A DNA stretch of 64,000 nt from positions 124,001 to 188,000 of the forward strand of contig JAHCIQ010000002.1 of NCBI GenBank assembly GCA_026129135.1, written 5' to 3'. Positions 1-8,917 of the stretch are shown in pieces. This stretch comes from Cyanobacteria bacterium TGS_CYA1. Its GTDB lineage: Bacteria; Cyanobacteriota; Vampirovibrionia; Obscuribacterales; Obscuribacteraceae. Each line of letters begins with the position of its first letter. Position 1 is the first letter of the stretch. Made by a program: the position numbers and the translations under genes. The notes beneath the pieces were generated by a model. The model was not told the origin of the DNA, made no database searches, and saw only the letters and a list, made by a program, of their open reading frames with translations.

Positions 1-3000
1 TTCAAAGCACTGCCAAGACTGCTCTTGCCAGTTTCTTCTTTTGGAGCAGGTACTTCCTCTTCTTCGTCATCTTGCAAAGCGCCAAGAAGCTGTCCAAGGG
101 CTGATGAGCTCTTAGGCGGTTCTGGTTTTTTCTCTTCTTCGGAAGAACCAGTTAATTTTGATTTTAAAAGAGCACCAAGCTCGCTCAAGTCGCTGTCATC
201 ATCGTCTAATTTGAGTGGTCTTGTTGTCGGTACAGGTTCTACCCGTTCTACCTGTTCTATAGGTTCAGGAGCTTTTGCAGGAGGATTTTCTTCTTTCAGA
301 CGTGCGTCGAGGAGTGAATCCAAAATATCTTCAGCACTGCGTTCTTCTTGTGCTGGAGCGGACACGTTTTTGAACGGGTCGTCTTCCTTCAATTTGGCTT
401 CGAGCAAGGCACCTATATTTTGCTCGGCTTGTTCTTGTGCTTTCAAATCAGTTTCGGCAGAAGTTGATTTCGCTACTGAAGCAAACGGATCTTCATCTTT
501 GTCTAGAGGAGACATCGGCAAACTGGTGCTGTCAGCCGGCTTAGTATCAGAATCGAATTCTGTGATGTGTTGAGTAAAGGGATCGTCATCCACTTCTAGA
601 GGATTAACTGGTGAACTGGTACCGCCAGCAGTGCTAGCGTCTTGAGTAACATGGTCTTGAGGAGGAGTCTGCACTGGGAATTGCGGAACCTGACCTTGCG
701 CTTGCGCCTGTGCAATCGCTTGCGCCTGAGCCTGTGCCATCGCTTGAGGATCGGGCATACCAGGATATGGAACTTGACTGTATCCGGTTCCCGACTGCAC
801 TCCATATGGTGGCATTTGTCCTTGCCATTGCATATTGGGATCATATGGCATCTGGGGATAACCCTGCGGGTACATTGGCGGATATCCAGGCATTTGGGGA
901 TATTGGTATCCTGGATAATACGGCATTTGCCCCTGGGGCATTTGTTGCATTCCAGGCTGCATGCCAGGTGGATAACCAGGCATTCCTTGCATTTGTTGCG
1001 ATTGTGAAAGTGGCGGAGTTTGCTCAATTGGTTGATTGTTCGCTTGTGCTGCTGGCTGCAAGGGCGTCTCTGCTGGTGCTGGTGCCGGTGAGCCACCACC
1101 AAGCGCAGTCAAAGGTACGTTTGCATATTCATCTTCGTCTTCTTCATGAATAATCGGAACTGGAGCATTTTTGTCCCACGCACCAGATTGGACTGGAGCC
1201 GAGGGTTTGTTATGGTCGTCTTTGAGCGCATCCAGTTCATCGTCCCAGTTCAAATTGGAAAATCTTGCTTTCTTTTCTTGCAAGCTTTCTTCTTTGCCGA
1301 CTATTCCATCGAGTTCTTTGCCTGGAGTGGCAGGACTTGAAGATGGAAATGCCGGTGTCTTTGGTGCAGATGAAGTTGATGGTGCAGATGGAGCAGATGA
1401 TGTTGATGTAGAAGAACCAGTCGGTGAAGAAGGCTTTGCTTGTAGACCAGCTGAACCGCTTGTAGGACCACCTGGTTTTTGCTGCGGACTTCCACCAGCC
1501 TGGGGTGGGCGCGTGGTCGCACCACCGGGACCAAATGCAGGGTTTGGTTTTTGACCTCCGGTCGAAGACTGAGATCCAGGCGTTGGAGCACCCGGGGCAC
1601 CGGCAGGTCTTTGTCCCGGAGCGGGACCGCCAGGTTTTTGTATGTTGCCCGTGCTTGGTCTTGGAGCGCCGGGGGCACCAGATCCAGGATTAGGACTAGA
1701 TCCTTGTGGTCTTGGTGGACCACCTGGTTGCCCCGGTGCACCAGAAGAACCAGGTGCACCGGTAGTTCCTGAAGGTCTTTGCATGTTTTGAGAAGCTGTT
1801 TTAGCACCAGGAGTGGTTCCGCCACCAGGTCCGGAAATAGGTCCGGCAGGTGGTTTTGGTTGCGATGGTGCGGTGTTAGGAGCAGTACCAGGAGCAGTAC
1901 CAGGAGCAGTACCAGGAGCAGTACTACCTTCTTTGCGGACTAATCCGGCTAATTTACCCTGGCTCGCAGTTGGTCCTTGACCTTGCGGCGGAGCGCCAGC
2001 TGGTCTTGGACCTGAGGTCGCTTGACCAGATTGTCCAGGTTGACCCGGTCTTTGCATGTTTCCCGTGGGAGGCTTCTGACCAGGAGCACCAGGCGCACCA
2101 GGCGCACCAGGAGCGGTGCCAGGTTGAGTGGGGCGAGGAGCATTTGGATTCGGTCCAGGACCGCCAGGTTTTTGCATGTTTCCCGTGGGAGGCTTCTGAC
2201 CAGGAGCACCAGGAGCACCAGGAGCACCAGGAGCGGTGCCAGGTTGAGTGGGGCGAGGAGCATTTGGATTTGGTCCAGGACCGCCAGGTTTTTGCATGTT
2301 TCCCGTGCTTGGTCTTGGAGCGCCTTGCGCACCGGAGGCATTTGGAGCACCAGAAGCACCTGGTGGTTTTGGCTGACCGCCAGCGGGAGGAGCGCCTTGA
2401 GGTCTTGGCACAGGAGCGGGGCCTTGAGTTTGACCTTGCATAGGACCAGGTTTTGGTGCTGTACTGGATGCTGGTGGTGCACTGGGTTTGGCCTGCGGTG
2501 GTGCCGCCGGTTTGGATTCGGGTTTAGATTCTTTGTTGGAATCCACTGCTTGCTCTCCTTCTAACTGTGCCAGAAAGACCGCCAGATCATCTTCGGGTCC
2601 TTTTGCGAAATTTCCAGTGCTAACGGGTGGTGACTCGCCAGTCAGACGTTCTGACGGCAAGAAATCATGTTCAGAAAGTGATAGTTCTTCAATATAGTTT
2701 TTCTTCGAATGTTCGCTTGTGACAAAGCTTGTGTTTTTCCCTGCAGCTTCAAGCTCACTCCAGAATTCTCTTAGCGAAGCCTGTCTTTCTTCTGGATTTT
2801 TACTCAGAGCTTTGGCGATGACAGTCTCGAGTGCTTCGGGAAAAACAATATCTTTGCGAATTTCGCCCATCAAAGGTGCCGGTTCAGTGACCGTTTTATA
2901 CATCAATTTCATCAAGTCGGGTGCAACAAATGGTCGACGACCCGTGAGCATCTCAAAACAGATAACAGCTACTGAGTACAAATCGGAGCGAAAGTCCAAC

Positions 3001-3680
3001 TCGAAACCCTGACATTGTTCAGGGCTCATATATGCTGGCGAACCTGCAACGGTTTTAGTTTTGCCAGGACGTGCTTTAGACGCTGCAGTCTCGGCAGGGG
3101 TTTCAGCAATACCAAAGTCGAGCACTTTGACATAGTCGCCCTGACTCTCATTTTCTTCGAGCACAACGTTTTCAGGCTTCATGTCGCGGTGAATAAGACC
3201 TTGATCGTGAGCGTGAACAAGTGCATCTATAACTTGCTTGGTTATGCTCAAAACGCGCTTGATTGTAAGTGCACCCTTTTGCTTAAGCAAAGCAGAAAGA
3301 GTAATCCCTTCGAGATAATCCATGACTAGATATGGTTGACCGTCATCAGTGATGCCCGATTCCCATACCGTGATGATGTGCGGATGTCTGAGTTTTTCTG
3401 CTGCTTTCAATTCGCGCAACAAGCGCTCGAGCGAATTACCGTCTGCACCAAGATAACTGTGAATAACTTTGACTGCGATGTCGCCGCCCATCATAAGGCG
3501 GGTGGCTTTATACACGATACCGCTTGAGCCTTTGCCTATGACCGATTCGACAACATAACGGTTGTTAATGAGGGCGCCAATCAAAGGGTCTTTGCCGACA
3601 GGTTCGAGTTTAGCCTTATCGTTGGGGCACAACTCTTCCTGGTCTTCGAAGTACTGATTGCATCTAAGGCAAAGTTTCAT
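1..3680 (-). CDS. Large serine/threonine protein kinase with Pro/Gly-rich tail (C-terminus beyond window)
   Basis: A Hanks-type protein kinase, open at the left edge (about 1,226 codons visible). Residues 4-18 hold a zinc-knuckle-like start (C4, C7, C18). The kinase domain spans about 41-310: glycine loop GKGSSG 49-54, Lys71 in AVK, HRD 164-166 with Lys168 and Asn171, DFG 188-190 and SPE 219-221, so it should be active. The region from about 380 to 1000 is Pro/Gly/Ala/Gln-rich and includes a 40-residue unit duplicated in tandem. After it come acidic DDPF-type motifs and repeated LLxxxLKE segments. No membrane segment is visible in the part present. The ATG start directly precedes the zinc-knuckle. 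The kinase call is firm; the tail and the substrates are unknown. The tail might act as a flexible scaffold or phospho-acceptor (inference). Confidence 0.93.
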   Translation of the reverse strand, partial: MKLCLRCNQYFEDQEELCPNDKAKLEPVGKDPLIGALINNRYVVESVIGKGSSGIVYKATRLMMGGDIAVKVIHSYLGADGNSLERLLRELKAAEKLRHPHIITVWESGITDDGQPYLVMDYLEGITLSALLKQKGALTIKRVLSITKQVIDALVHAHDQGLIHRDMKPENVVLEENESQGDYVKVLDFGIAETPAETAASKARPGKTKTVAGSPAYMSPEQCQGFELDFRSDLYSVAVICFEMLTGRRPFVAPDLMKLMYKTVTEPAPLMGEIRKDIVFPEALETVIAKALSKNPEERQASLREFWSELEAAGKNTSFVTSEHSKKNYIEELSLSEHDFLPSERLTGESPPVSTGNFAKGPEDDLAVFLAQLEGEQAVDSNKESKPESKPAAPPQAKPSAPPASSTAPKPGPMQGQTQGPAPVPRPQGAPPAGGQPKPPGASGAPNASGAQGAPRPSTGNMQKPGGPGPNPNAPRPTQPGTAPGAPGAPGAPGQKPPTGNMQKPGGPGPNPNAPRPTQPGTAPGAPGAPGAPGQKPPTGNMQRPGQPGQSGQATSGPRPAGAPPQGQGPTASQGKLAGLVRKEGSTAPGTAPGTAPGTAPNTAPSQPKPPAGPISGPGGGTTPGAKTASQNMQRPSGTTGAPGSSGAPGQPGGPPRPQGSSPNPGSGAPGAPRPSTGNIQKPGGPAPGQRPAGAPGAPTPGSQSSTGGQKPNPAFGPGGATTRPPQAGGSPQQKPGGPTSGSAGLQAKPSSPTGSSTSTSSAPSAPSTSSAPKTPAFPSSSPATPGKELDGIVGKEESLQEKKARFSNLNWDDELDALKDDHNKPSAPVQSGAWDKNAPVPIIHEEDEDEYANVPLTALGGGSPAPAPAETPLQPAAQANNQPIEQTPPLSQSQQMQGMPGYPPGMQPGMQQMPQGQMPYYPGYQYPQMPGYPPMYPQGYPQMPYDPNMQWQGQMPPYGVQSGTGYSQVPYPGMPDPQAMAQAQAQAIAQAQAQGQVPQFPVQTPPQDHVTQDASTAGGTSSPVNPLEVDDDPFTQHITEFDSDTKPADSTSLPMSPLDKDEDPFASVAKSTSAETDLKAQEQAEQNIGALLEAKLKEDDPFKNVSAPAQEERSAEDILDSLLDARLKEENPPAKAPEPIEQVERVEPVPTTRPLKLDDDDSDLSELGALLKSKLTGSSEEEKKPEPPKSSSALGQLLGALQDDEEEEVPAPKEETGKSSLGSAL
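2051..2312. repeat. In-frame 120-bp tandem duplication in kinase tail
   Basis: Two almost identical 120-bp units lie at 2051-2170 and 2171-2290, with the start of a third (to about 2312) before it diverges. The differences are a few third-position changes (for example GGC against GGA in the Gly-Ala-Pro codons). Each unit encodes 40 residues containing TGNMQKPGGPGPNP. Related TGN(M/I)Q(K/R)P segments recur elsewhere in the tail. This points to recent intragenic expansion. Confidence 0.9.
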
Positions 3681-3877
3681 GCGAGTTTTTAAAAAACCAC
3701 CTCAAGCGCCCTGGAATTCAAAATTCCAGTAACTTCATACTTTTTACCCATGAATATCTAAATAAACAAACAATACTTTTATCGGCGGGTCTGCTGTATT
3801 GAAAGGATGCCCATAAGACCTGCACAACTAGATTAAATGGGCGGTCTTGACATTCTTAGCAAATATTAATTTTTGAA
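3681..3877. other. Intergenic leader between dprA and the kinase gene, with inverted repeats
   Basis: No gene is seen. A perfect 8-bp hairpin (CTGGAATT-CAA-AATTCCAG) lies at 3711-3729. CCCAT (3810-3814) can pair with ATGGG (3837-3841), and AAGACC (3815-3820) with GGTCTT (3843-3848). These two stems interlock, so they could be alternatives rather than coexist. On the minus strand the block is the dprA 3' end and the kinase 5' leader. Confidence 0.4.
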
Positions 3878-5041
3878 TCAGTCCACCTTCGAAAACCAGT
3901 CGCCCGGATGTCGGTTGACAAGCCCAGCAATTTCGAGCATGGTTAATGTGGCTGATAATTCGCCTCCGCCCATTCCTGTTTGTTGAGCAAGAACATCAAA
4001 GTGGATTGGTTCTCTGGAGAGAAGTTCATAGACGTCCTTTTCGCGACCGAAAAGTTCGATAATGGTCGCAATCTCATTGGCAACGGGACTCGACTTCGAG
4101 ATCCAGCTCAAATCATTCAAAATGTCTTTCCAATCAGTCAGAATGCGCGCTTTCGTATTGGCAATCAGCTTGTGACAGCCTCGGCTCATGTCGTTGTCTA
4201 AGCGCCCAGGCAGAGCGAAAGTGTGTCTGTTTTGCTCAAAGGCCAATTCGCAAGTAATTAAAGCTCCCGAACTAAGACCTGCCTCAATTACGATGGTTGC
4301 CTGGCTGAGTCCACTTACGATGCGGTTTCTTGCTGGAAACATCCATTTTTCTGGTGTTGTCCCAGGATAAAACTCGGATATGACCGCTCCTGAGCCTTCT
4401 TCTGCAAGTTTTTTATACAAATTTTTGTTTGAGCTGGGATAGCAAATATCTATTCCACATCCAAGCACTGCGATTGTTTTGGCATTATTTTCGATTGCAC
4501 CCCAGTGCGCATACGAATCGACTCCAAGCGCCATGCCACTAACTATAGTTGCGCCCTGAAGAGACAGATTTTTTGAAATTTCTTTGGCATACTTTTGTCC
4601 ATAGGAAGTAGGCTTTCTAGTGCCTACAATGGCGACACAATGAGCAAAATCGCGTGGGGTCAATTTGCCCTTCATATATAGGACCAGAGGCGCATCTGCA
4701 ATGTCGCGCAAAAGGTATGGATAAAGCGGATGACAATAAGGCAGAGCAGTAATACCCTTTTGAAATAATTCCGCCATGAAAACTTCGGGATTTATTATTC
4801 TGCGCTGATCTTCAAAAGCTTTGAGCTGCTCTTTAGACAGTCCTCTGATTTCGGGCAGGTCAGAGGCAGGCAAGCGCCACACTTCTTTTAAACTGCCAAA
4901 ACGCTCGTAAAGCATCTTCAAACGGGCAATTCCAAGACCGGTGCCCGACAATTTATCGAAAGCGACCCAATAAGCCGTTTCTTCTTCGTCGTAAACATCG
5001 CCTGGAGAGTCGCCGAGAGATTCTAGAAAATTGTCAGTCAT
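3878..5041 (-). CDS. dprA: DNA processing protein DprA
   Basis: DprA/Smf protein (387 aa) that loads RecA onto incoming single-stranded DNA during natural transformation. The N-terminal region to about 80 holds helix-hairpin-helix-like sequence (LSGTGLGIARL). The Rossmann-like DprA core shows GTRKPTSYG (140-148), VSGMALGVDSYAH (167-179) and FPARNRIVSGLS. The last 70 residues fit the winged-helix DprA_WH domain. Length is normal for the family. It lies upstream of the large kinase on the same strand with a 197-bp gap, so co-transcription is possible but unproven. Its presence suggests, without proving, that the organism can take up DNA. Confidence 0.95.
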   Translation of the reverse strand: MTDNFLESLGDSPGDVYDEEETAYWVAFDKLSGTGLGIARLKMLYERFGSLKEVWRLPASDLPEIRGLSKEQLKAFEDQRRIINPEVFMAELFQKGITALPYCHPLYPYLLRDIADAPLVLYMKGKLTPRDFAHCVAIVGTRKPTSYGQKYAKEISKNLSLQGATIVSGMALGVDSYAHWGAIENNAKTIAVLGCGIDICYPSSNKNLYKKLAEEGSGAVISEFYPGTTPEKWMFPARNRIVSGLSQATIVIEAGLSSGALITCELAFEQNRHTFALPGRLDNDMSRGCHKLIANTKARILTDWKDILNDLSWISKSSPVANEIATIIELFGREKDVYELLSREPIHFDVLAQQTGMGGGELSATLTMLEIAGLVNRHPGDWFSKVD

Positions 5042-5183
5042 AAAAAAGCCCCTGAACGCTCTAAAATAATACCGGCTTTCTCGCAGTTTTTACGCTTGAA
5101 ATAATGCATTCAGACAAGCACTTGCCTGTTTGGGATGTTAGCATTAAAACTATGGGGTCAAGCATAAGCGAATTACAGGAAGA

Positions 5184-6875
5184 ATGACTTTGCAAAGATA
5201 TCTCAGGTATTTGAAAATCGCAGCATCGTGTTTGGTTATTGCGATGCCAGCAATTGCAACCGATCAGGCGTCCATGAGCAAATTGAACAAAGCCGAAAAG
5301 GATTTCTTCTTTCAGACTTATGAAAACCAGCCCCTCAAAGATCGCGTAGAACGCCTTGAAAAGCGAGTGTTAGGGTCCGCCGGCTCGGGTGATATCGACG
5401 AGCGGTTGACTCAGGTATTGCAAGCGATAGGTAGTTCGCAAGAGCCAGACATGCAATTGGAAAACGCAGCTCAGCCTCAAAGTGCTGGTACTGAATCCAA
5501 TACTATGCTTCCTTCTGTTCGCCAGGAAGATGACAGCGATAATCAAGATAACGCACTGACCGCGCGTGACACAGAAATCAGAAATCTTCTGGCTGAAGGC
5601 GTGAGTCTCTGGCGAAACAAGAATCTGCAAGAAGCCATAGAAAAATTCGAACAAGTAATAAGACTCGATGCAAATAATGCCGAAGCCTATTTCAGCATGG
5701 GCGTAGTGAGCGAATCGCGTGGTGATTTGAAAAAAGCGATTGCATACTATTCTAAGGCGCAAGAACTCGATCCTAAGAAGAAAGAATACAAGCAAGCATC
5801 AGCTTTGATCACGAAAAAGATTGCAAGTGCCGAGCCCGAACTCGATAAGGATTCGCAAGATCTATTGGACGATGCTAACGACGCTTTTAAGAACAAAGAA
5901 TATTTGAGTGCGCTTGATTTATTCAAGAGACTAGAAGCAAAGAATCCAAAGGTTGCTGCTTACAAATACAATATTGGCACGCTTTATTTGCTCGTCAAAA
6001 ATCCATTTCAAGCATCTGAATATTACAAGCAAGCGCTGAAGCTTAAACCAGACGATCCGAAATATCAAAATGCGTATCAGCGTGTATTGGCGATGAATAA
6101 AGCAAATGGCAATATCAACGATAATTTGCCGCAGCAAAGACAGCCTGCGCCACCACCAGCACAGAAACCGATTTTGAGCGGTTGGCAGGGTGGACCTGGT
6201 CAGATGCAACAAAATCCTGGGATGCAACAACAGCAGAATTTTCAGCAAAATCCGCAAAATCAGCAGATGCAGCAACAGTTTCAGCAAATGCCGCCTCAGC
6301 AGCAGCAACAATTTCAACCTATGAATCAGTTCCAGCAAATGCCGCCACAACAGATGGCACAGATGCCACCACAGCAGAATCAGTTTAATCAGAATCCAAA
6401 TTCAATTAATCAAAGCCCTTTAAATCCGCAGAATTATAGTAATCAAATAGTACCGGGATTGGTGCAGCAGAATAAACCCGGTCAAGCACCCATGCAAAAT
6501 CAAAACAAGCCACCACTTGATAAAAACGGTTTTGTTAAGCCACCACATATGGGTCAGCCGTATAAAGGACCGGGACAGCAACCGTCTTTCTCAAATAGTA
6601 AGAAACCTCAATCTCCAGGCTCTGGAATTCTTTTCGGCATCGGCATCGAAGCCAAGGCACCCTTTCCTGGTGCAGGCTTAGAGGTGGTTTCGATTATGAA
6701 CGGATCCCGTGCACAAAAAGCAGGCATACTACCGCAAGATAGCATTATGGCGGTGGAAGGTGTTTCGGTCCAGAGTGTCGATCAAGCAAATAAAATACTA
6801 ACTGGAAAAGGCGGCGGACAGCCAATCACTATTATCCTGAAACGTGGCGATAGAATTGGGCAATTGGGAATTTAA
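5184..6875 (+). CDS. Exported TPR protein with Gln/Pro-rich linker and C-terminal PDZ domain
   Basis: 563 aa. A signal peptide (hydrophobic core about residues 12-22, AIA-T cleavage region) is followed by a segment with the pattern RVERLEKRVLG, then TPR repeats at about 136-205 and 228-300. A Gln/Pro/Met/Asn-rich low-complexity linker occupies about 315-465, and a PDZ-like domain about 478-563 (GSRAQKAGILPQDSIMAVEG). The likely location is periplasmic or cell surface. TPR plus PDZ suggests a protein-interaction scaffold; no catalytic motif is seen. The next gene starts 9 bp downstream, so the two are probably one operon. Confidence 0.85.
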   Translation: MTLQRYLRYLKIAASCLVIAMPAIATDQASMSKLNKAEKDFFFQTYENQPLKDRVERLEKRVLGSAGSGDIDERLTQVLQAIGSSQEPDMQLENAAQPQSAGTESNTMLPSVRQEDDSDNQDNALTARDTEIRNLLAEGVSLWRNKNLQEAIEKFEQVIRLDANNAEAYFSMGVVSESRGDLKKAIAYYSKAQELDPKKKEYKQASALITKKIASAEPELDKDSQDLLDDANDAFKNKEYLSALDLFKRLEAKNPKVAAYKYNIGTLYLLVKNPFQASEYYKQALKLKPDDPKYQNAYQRVLAMNKANGNINDNLPQQRQPAPPPAQKPILSGWQGGPGQMQQNPGMQQQQNFQQNPQNQQMQQQFQQMPPQQQQQFQPMNQFQQMPPQQMAQMPPQQNQFNQNPNSINQSPLNPQNYSNQIVPGLVQQNKPGQAPMQNQNKPPLDKNGFVKPPHMGQPYKGPGQQPSFSNSKKPQSPGSGILFGIGIEAKAPFPGAGLEVVSIMNGSRAQKAGILPQDSIMAVEGVSVQSVDQANKILTGKGGGQPITIILKRGDRIGQLGI

Positions 6876-6884
6876 TGAGCGTAC

Positions 6885-7673
6885 ATGATAAAGAACATAA
6901 ATAGTTTAGGTAGAGCGTTCTTGCCTGTTATTGCGATTTTATTAGCTGCCCCTGTCTTCGCTTTCGACACTATCCAAGTCGATAAGAAAATCACCTCGAT
7001 GCTTCAGAAGATTTCTGCACTAAGTCAAAATCAAGCGGATGATTATGACAAGCTTCAGGATGCAAATGCTCAGTTATTGAATTACATCAAGAAGAATTCG
7101 ACCAATGCTCAAATGATGAAAGCGCCTCTAAAGGAAGCTTGCGTAAATGGGCTTACAGCCTTTGTTTCGGACGATAAGAAAGTGAGATGTTATTCGTGGG
7201 ACACTTTGACTGGTGGCACCATGCATTTCTTTTATTCTCTAATTAGTTATGATGCAGGAGATAGTTCGTTCAAGCTAAAAGTTTTAAATCCAAACGACAA
7301 AGAAACAGAAGAAGATCCAGGTTCCTGTTTTGAAGGGTTGGATACAATCAAAACCAAAGACGGCAAGACAGTTTATCTGGTTCGCGATCTCTTCATCGGT
7401 TCGGGAATGATTCATGGCAGGACTATTACTGCATATGTGGTGGCAAACGGAAAATTAATGGAGTATCCATTCTTTCAAACAAGCAAGAAAACTCTCAAAT
7501 CAATCAACTTTGGATTTGGTGAATACACAGATGCTACCGAATTTGTTTTGTCTTCAGACAAGAAGACTTTGAAGGTTCCTCTAATCAAGCCAACTCCCGA
7601 CGAAACTGGTGCTGCGACCGGCAAATATTTGACTTATGCTTTTGATGGCAGTCGTTTCGTTTTTAAGAAGTAA
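6885..7673 (+). CDS. Exported protein of unknown function
   Basis: 262 aa with a clear N-terminal signal peptide (LPVIAILLAAPVFAF, cleavage near residue 26). The mature part has no motif I recognise. It carries charged short repeats early, a pair of cysteines (in EACVNG and VRCYSW), a third in GSCFEG, and a beta-rich middle. It follows the TPR-PDZ gene after 9 bp with only a poor Shine-Dalgarno, which suggests translational coupling and a shared periplasmic role (inference). It converges on the lipase-like gene 17 bp downstream. Confidence 0.75.
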   Translation: MIKNINSLGRAFLPVIAILLAAPVFAFDTIQVDKKITSMLQKISALSQNQADDYDKLQDANAQLLNYIKKNSTNAQMMKAPLKEACVNGLTAFVSDDKKVRCYSWDTLTGGTMHFFYSLISYDAGDSSFKLKVLNPNDKETEEDPGSCFEGLDTIKTKDGKTVYLVRDLFIGSGMIHGRTITAYVVANGKLMEYPFFQTSKKTLKSINFGFGEYTDATEFVLSSDKKTLKVPLIKPTPDETGAATGKYLTYAFDGSRFVFKK

Positions 7674-7690
7674 GTTCGAGCAAATTTGAA

Positions 7691-8911
7691 TTATTCCATC
7701 AAATCTTTTGTGATCCATTCGAACATCGCGCGCGGTTCTTCAGTTGAAAGTTTGTCGATGATTTTTTGCGAAGAACCTGTTGGTCTGTGGCGCTCGATAA
7801 AAGTGAGATGGTCAATATTGTCGAATAAACGTGCTTTGGCAGCATTTGTGTTGGATTTAATAAGTTCTAAATCGTTCATTTTGTTTATGTCAGGTCGAGC
7901 AGCAAATTCTTCTGTTAGTAAGAGGCTGCTTGCAATTGGGCTGATACCATCGTTTAGTGGATAAATGATATCGTCGCTGGGACCAATTTTTGGGATCGAT
8001 TTTGAGATGAGATCGTTCAAAAATCTAAGGGCAGGATGTTCGCGATCTAAGTGCATCGGCAGCGTGGTTCTGAAAAAAGAATATGGTGCAGTCACCAGTG
8101 TGCGGATAGTACCGTGATCCTTAGGCACATATTGATTGTGCAGATATCCAGCATAAACATAGAATTTATGATCAATGGCTCGCTGGTCTTCGTTGCTGAT
8201 TGTTTCCTGCTTTACTTTCGATTGCTTACGCAGTTGTTTTGCTGGCATTTGACCATCTGAGTTGTCCCAGGCGTAGTCGCGCAAAAGATTTTTGTGGCGA
8301 GCAAAATAAATTTGATAACCAAGGTAATGGTCGAGCATGCTCAGTGGAGAAAGATAGCGTTTTTTGATTGTTTGCTTCATCCAGTCAGCACAAAATAATG
8401 GCGAGCCTCTAAAGAAGGCACCAAGGGTCATGACTCGGGTAACACATTTGAGTACCGAAGGGTCTTTTAGTGCACTGTGTAGAACTGCGCCCGACATGCT
8501 TATAGACAGAATAGTTACGCCCTGTGGTGGTGCGAATTCGCGAATAGCAGTTCTAAATTGAGTAGTCAGTTCTTTGAGTGAAAGTTTGGTGTTGAATCTT
8601 GTTAAATAAATCTTGTAGCGTTTTTGAAAATCTGAATTTTGGGATAAATACTCTGCAAGTTCTTTCCACCTAAATGTGGGGTGATATTCTCCAAGTAATC
8701 CGTGCACCAAAAGCAGTGGTTGCCTGCCATCCAGTGCTTTGTCGTCAAACTGATATATTTCAACTTTCTTGGGAAGCGATTTGATGCGCTCCTTTGGTAG
8801 CACTTCAAATGCTTGGGTTTTGTCTGCTGACTGGGCGATACAGCCTGGTCCCGAAATTACAAAAATTGTAATAACGAGAAAAAAGTTTAGTAGTTTAGTG
8901 AGCGATTTCAA
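7691..8911 (-). CDS. Lipase-like alpha/beta hydrolase, probably exported
   Basis: 406 aa. It begins with a hydrophobic signal segment ending in GPGC at residue 24, a weak lipobox, so a lipoprotein anchor is possible but not canonical. The oxyanion strand is LLLVHGLLGE (67-76). The nucleophile elbow reads SISMSG (136-141), in which Ser138 takes the serine place of GHSMG. Candidate acid and base lie in LNDGISPIAS and NIDHLTF near the C-terminus. The fold class is a carboxylesterase or lipase; the substrate is unknown. It begins 6 bp after the mqnE stop on the same strand, so the two are probably co-transcribed. Confidence 0.75.
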   Translation of the reverse strand: MKSLTKLLNFFLVITIFVISGPGCIAQSADKTQAFEVLPKERIKSLPKKVEIYQFDDKALDGRQPLLLVHGLLGEYHPTFRWKELAEYLSQNSDFQKRYKIYLTRFNTKLSLKELTTQFRTAIREFAPPQGVTILSISMSGAVLHSALKDPSVLKCVTRVMTLGAFFRGSPLFCADWMKQTIKKRYLSPLSMLDHYLGYQIYFARHKNLLRDYAWDNSDGQMPAKQLRKQSKVKQETISNEDQRAIDHKFYVYAGYLHNQYVPKDHGTIRTLVTAPYSFFRTTLPMHLDREHPALRFLNDLISKSIPKIGPSDDIIYPLNDGISPIASSLLLTEEFAARPDINKMNDLELIKSNTNAAKARLFDNIDHLTFIERHRPTGSSQKIIDKLSTEEPRAMFEWITKDLME

Positions 8912-8917
8912 AATCAG

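Noticed and set aside
596-2482. Several long frames opposite and within the kinase tail
   Set aside because: They arise from low-complexity Pro/Gly/Ala codons and lack ribosome sites or motifs.
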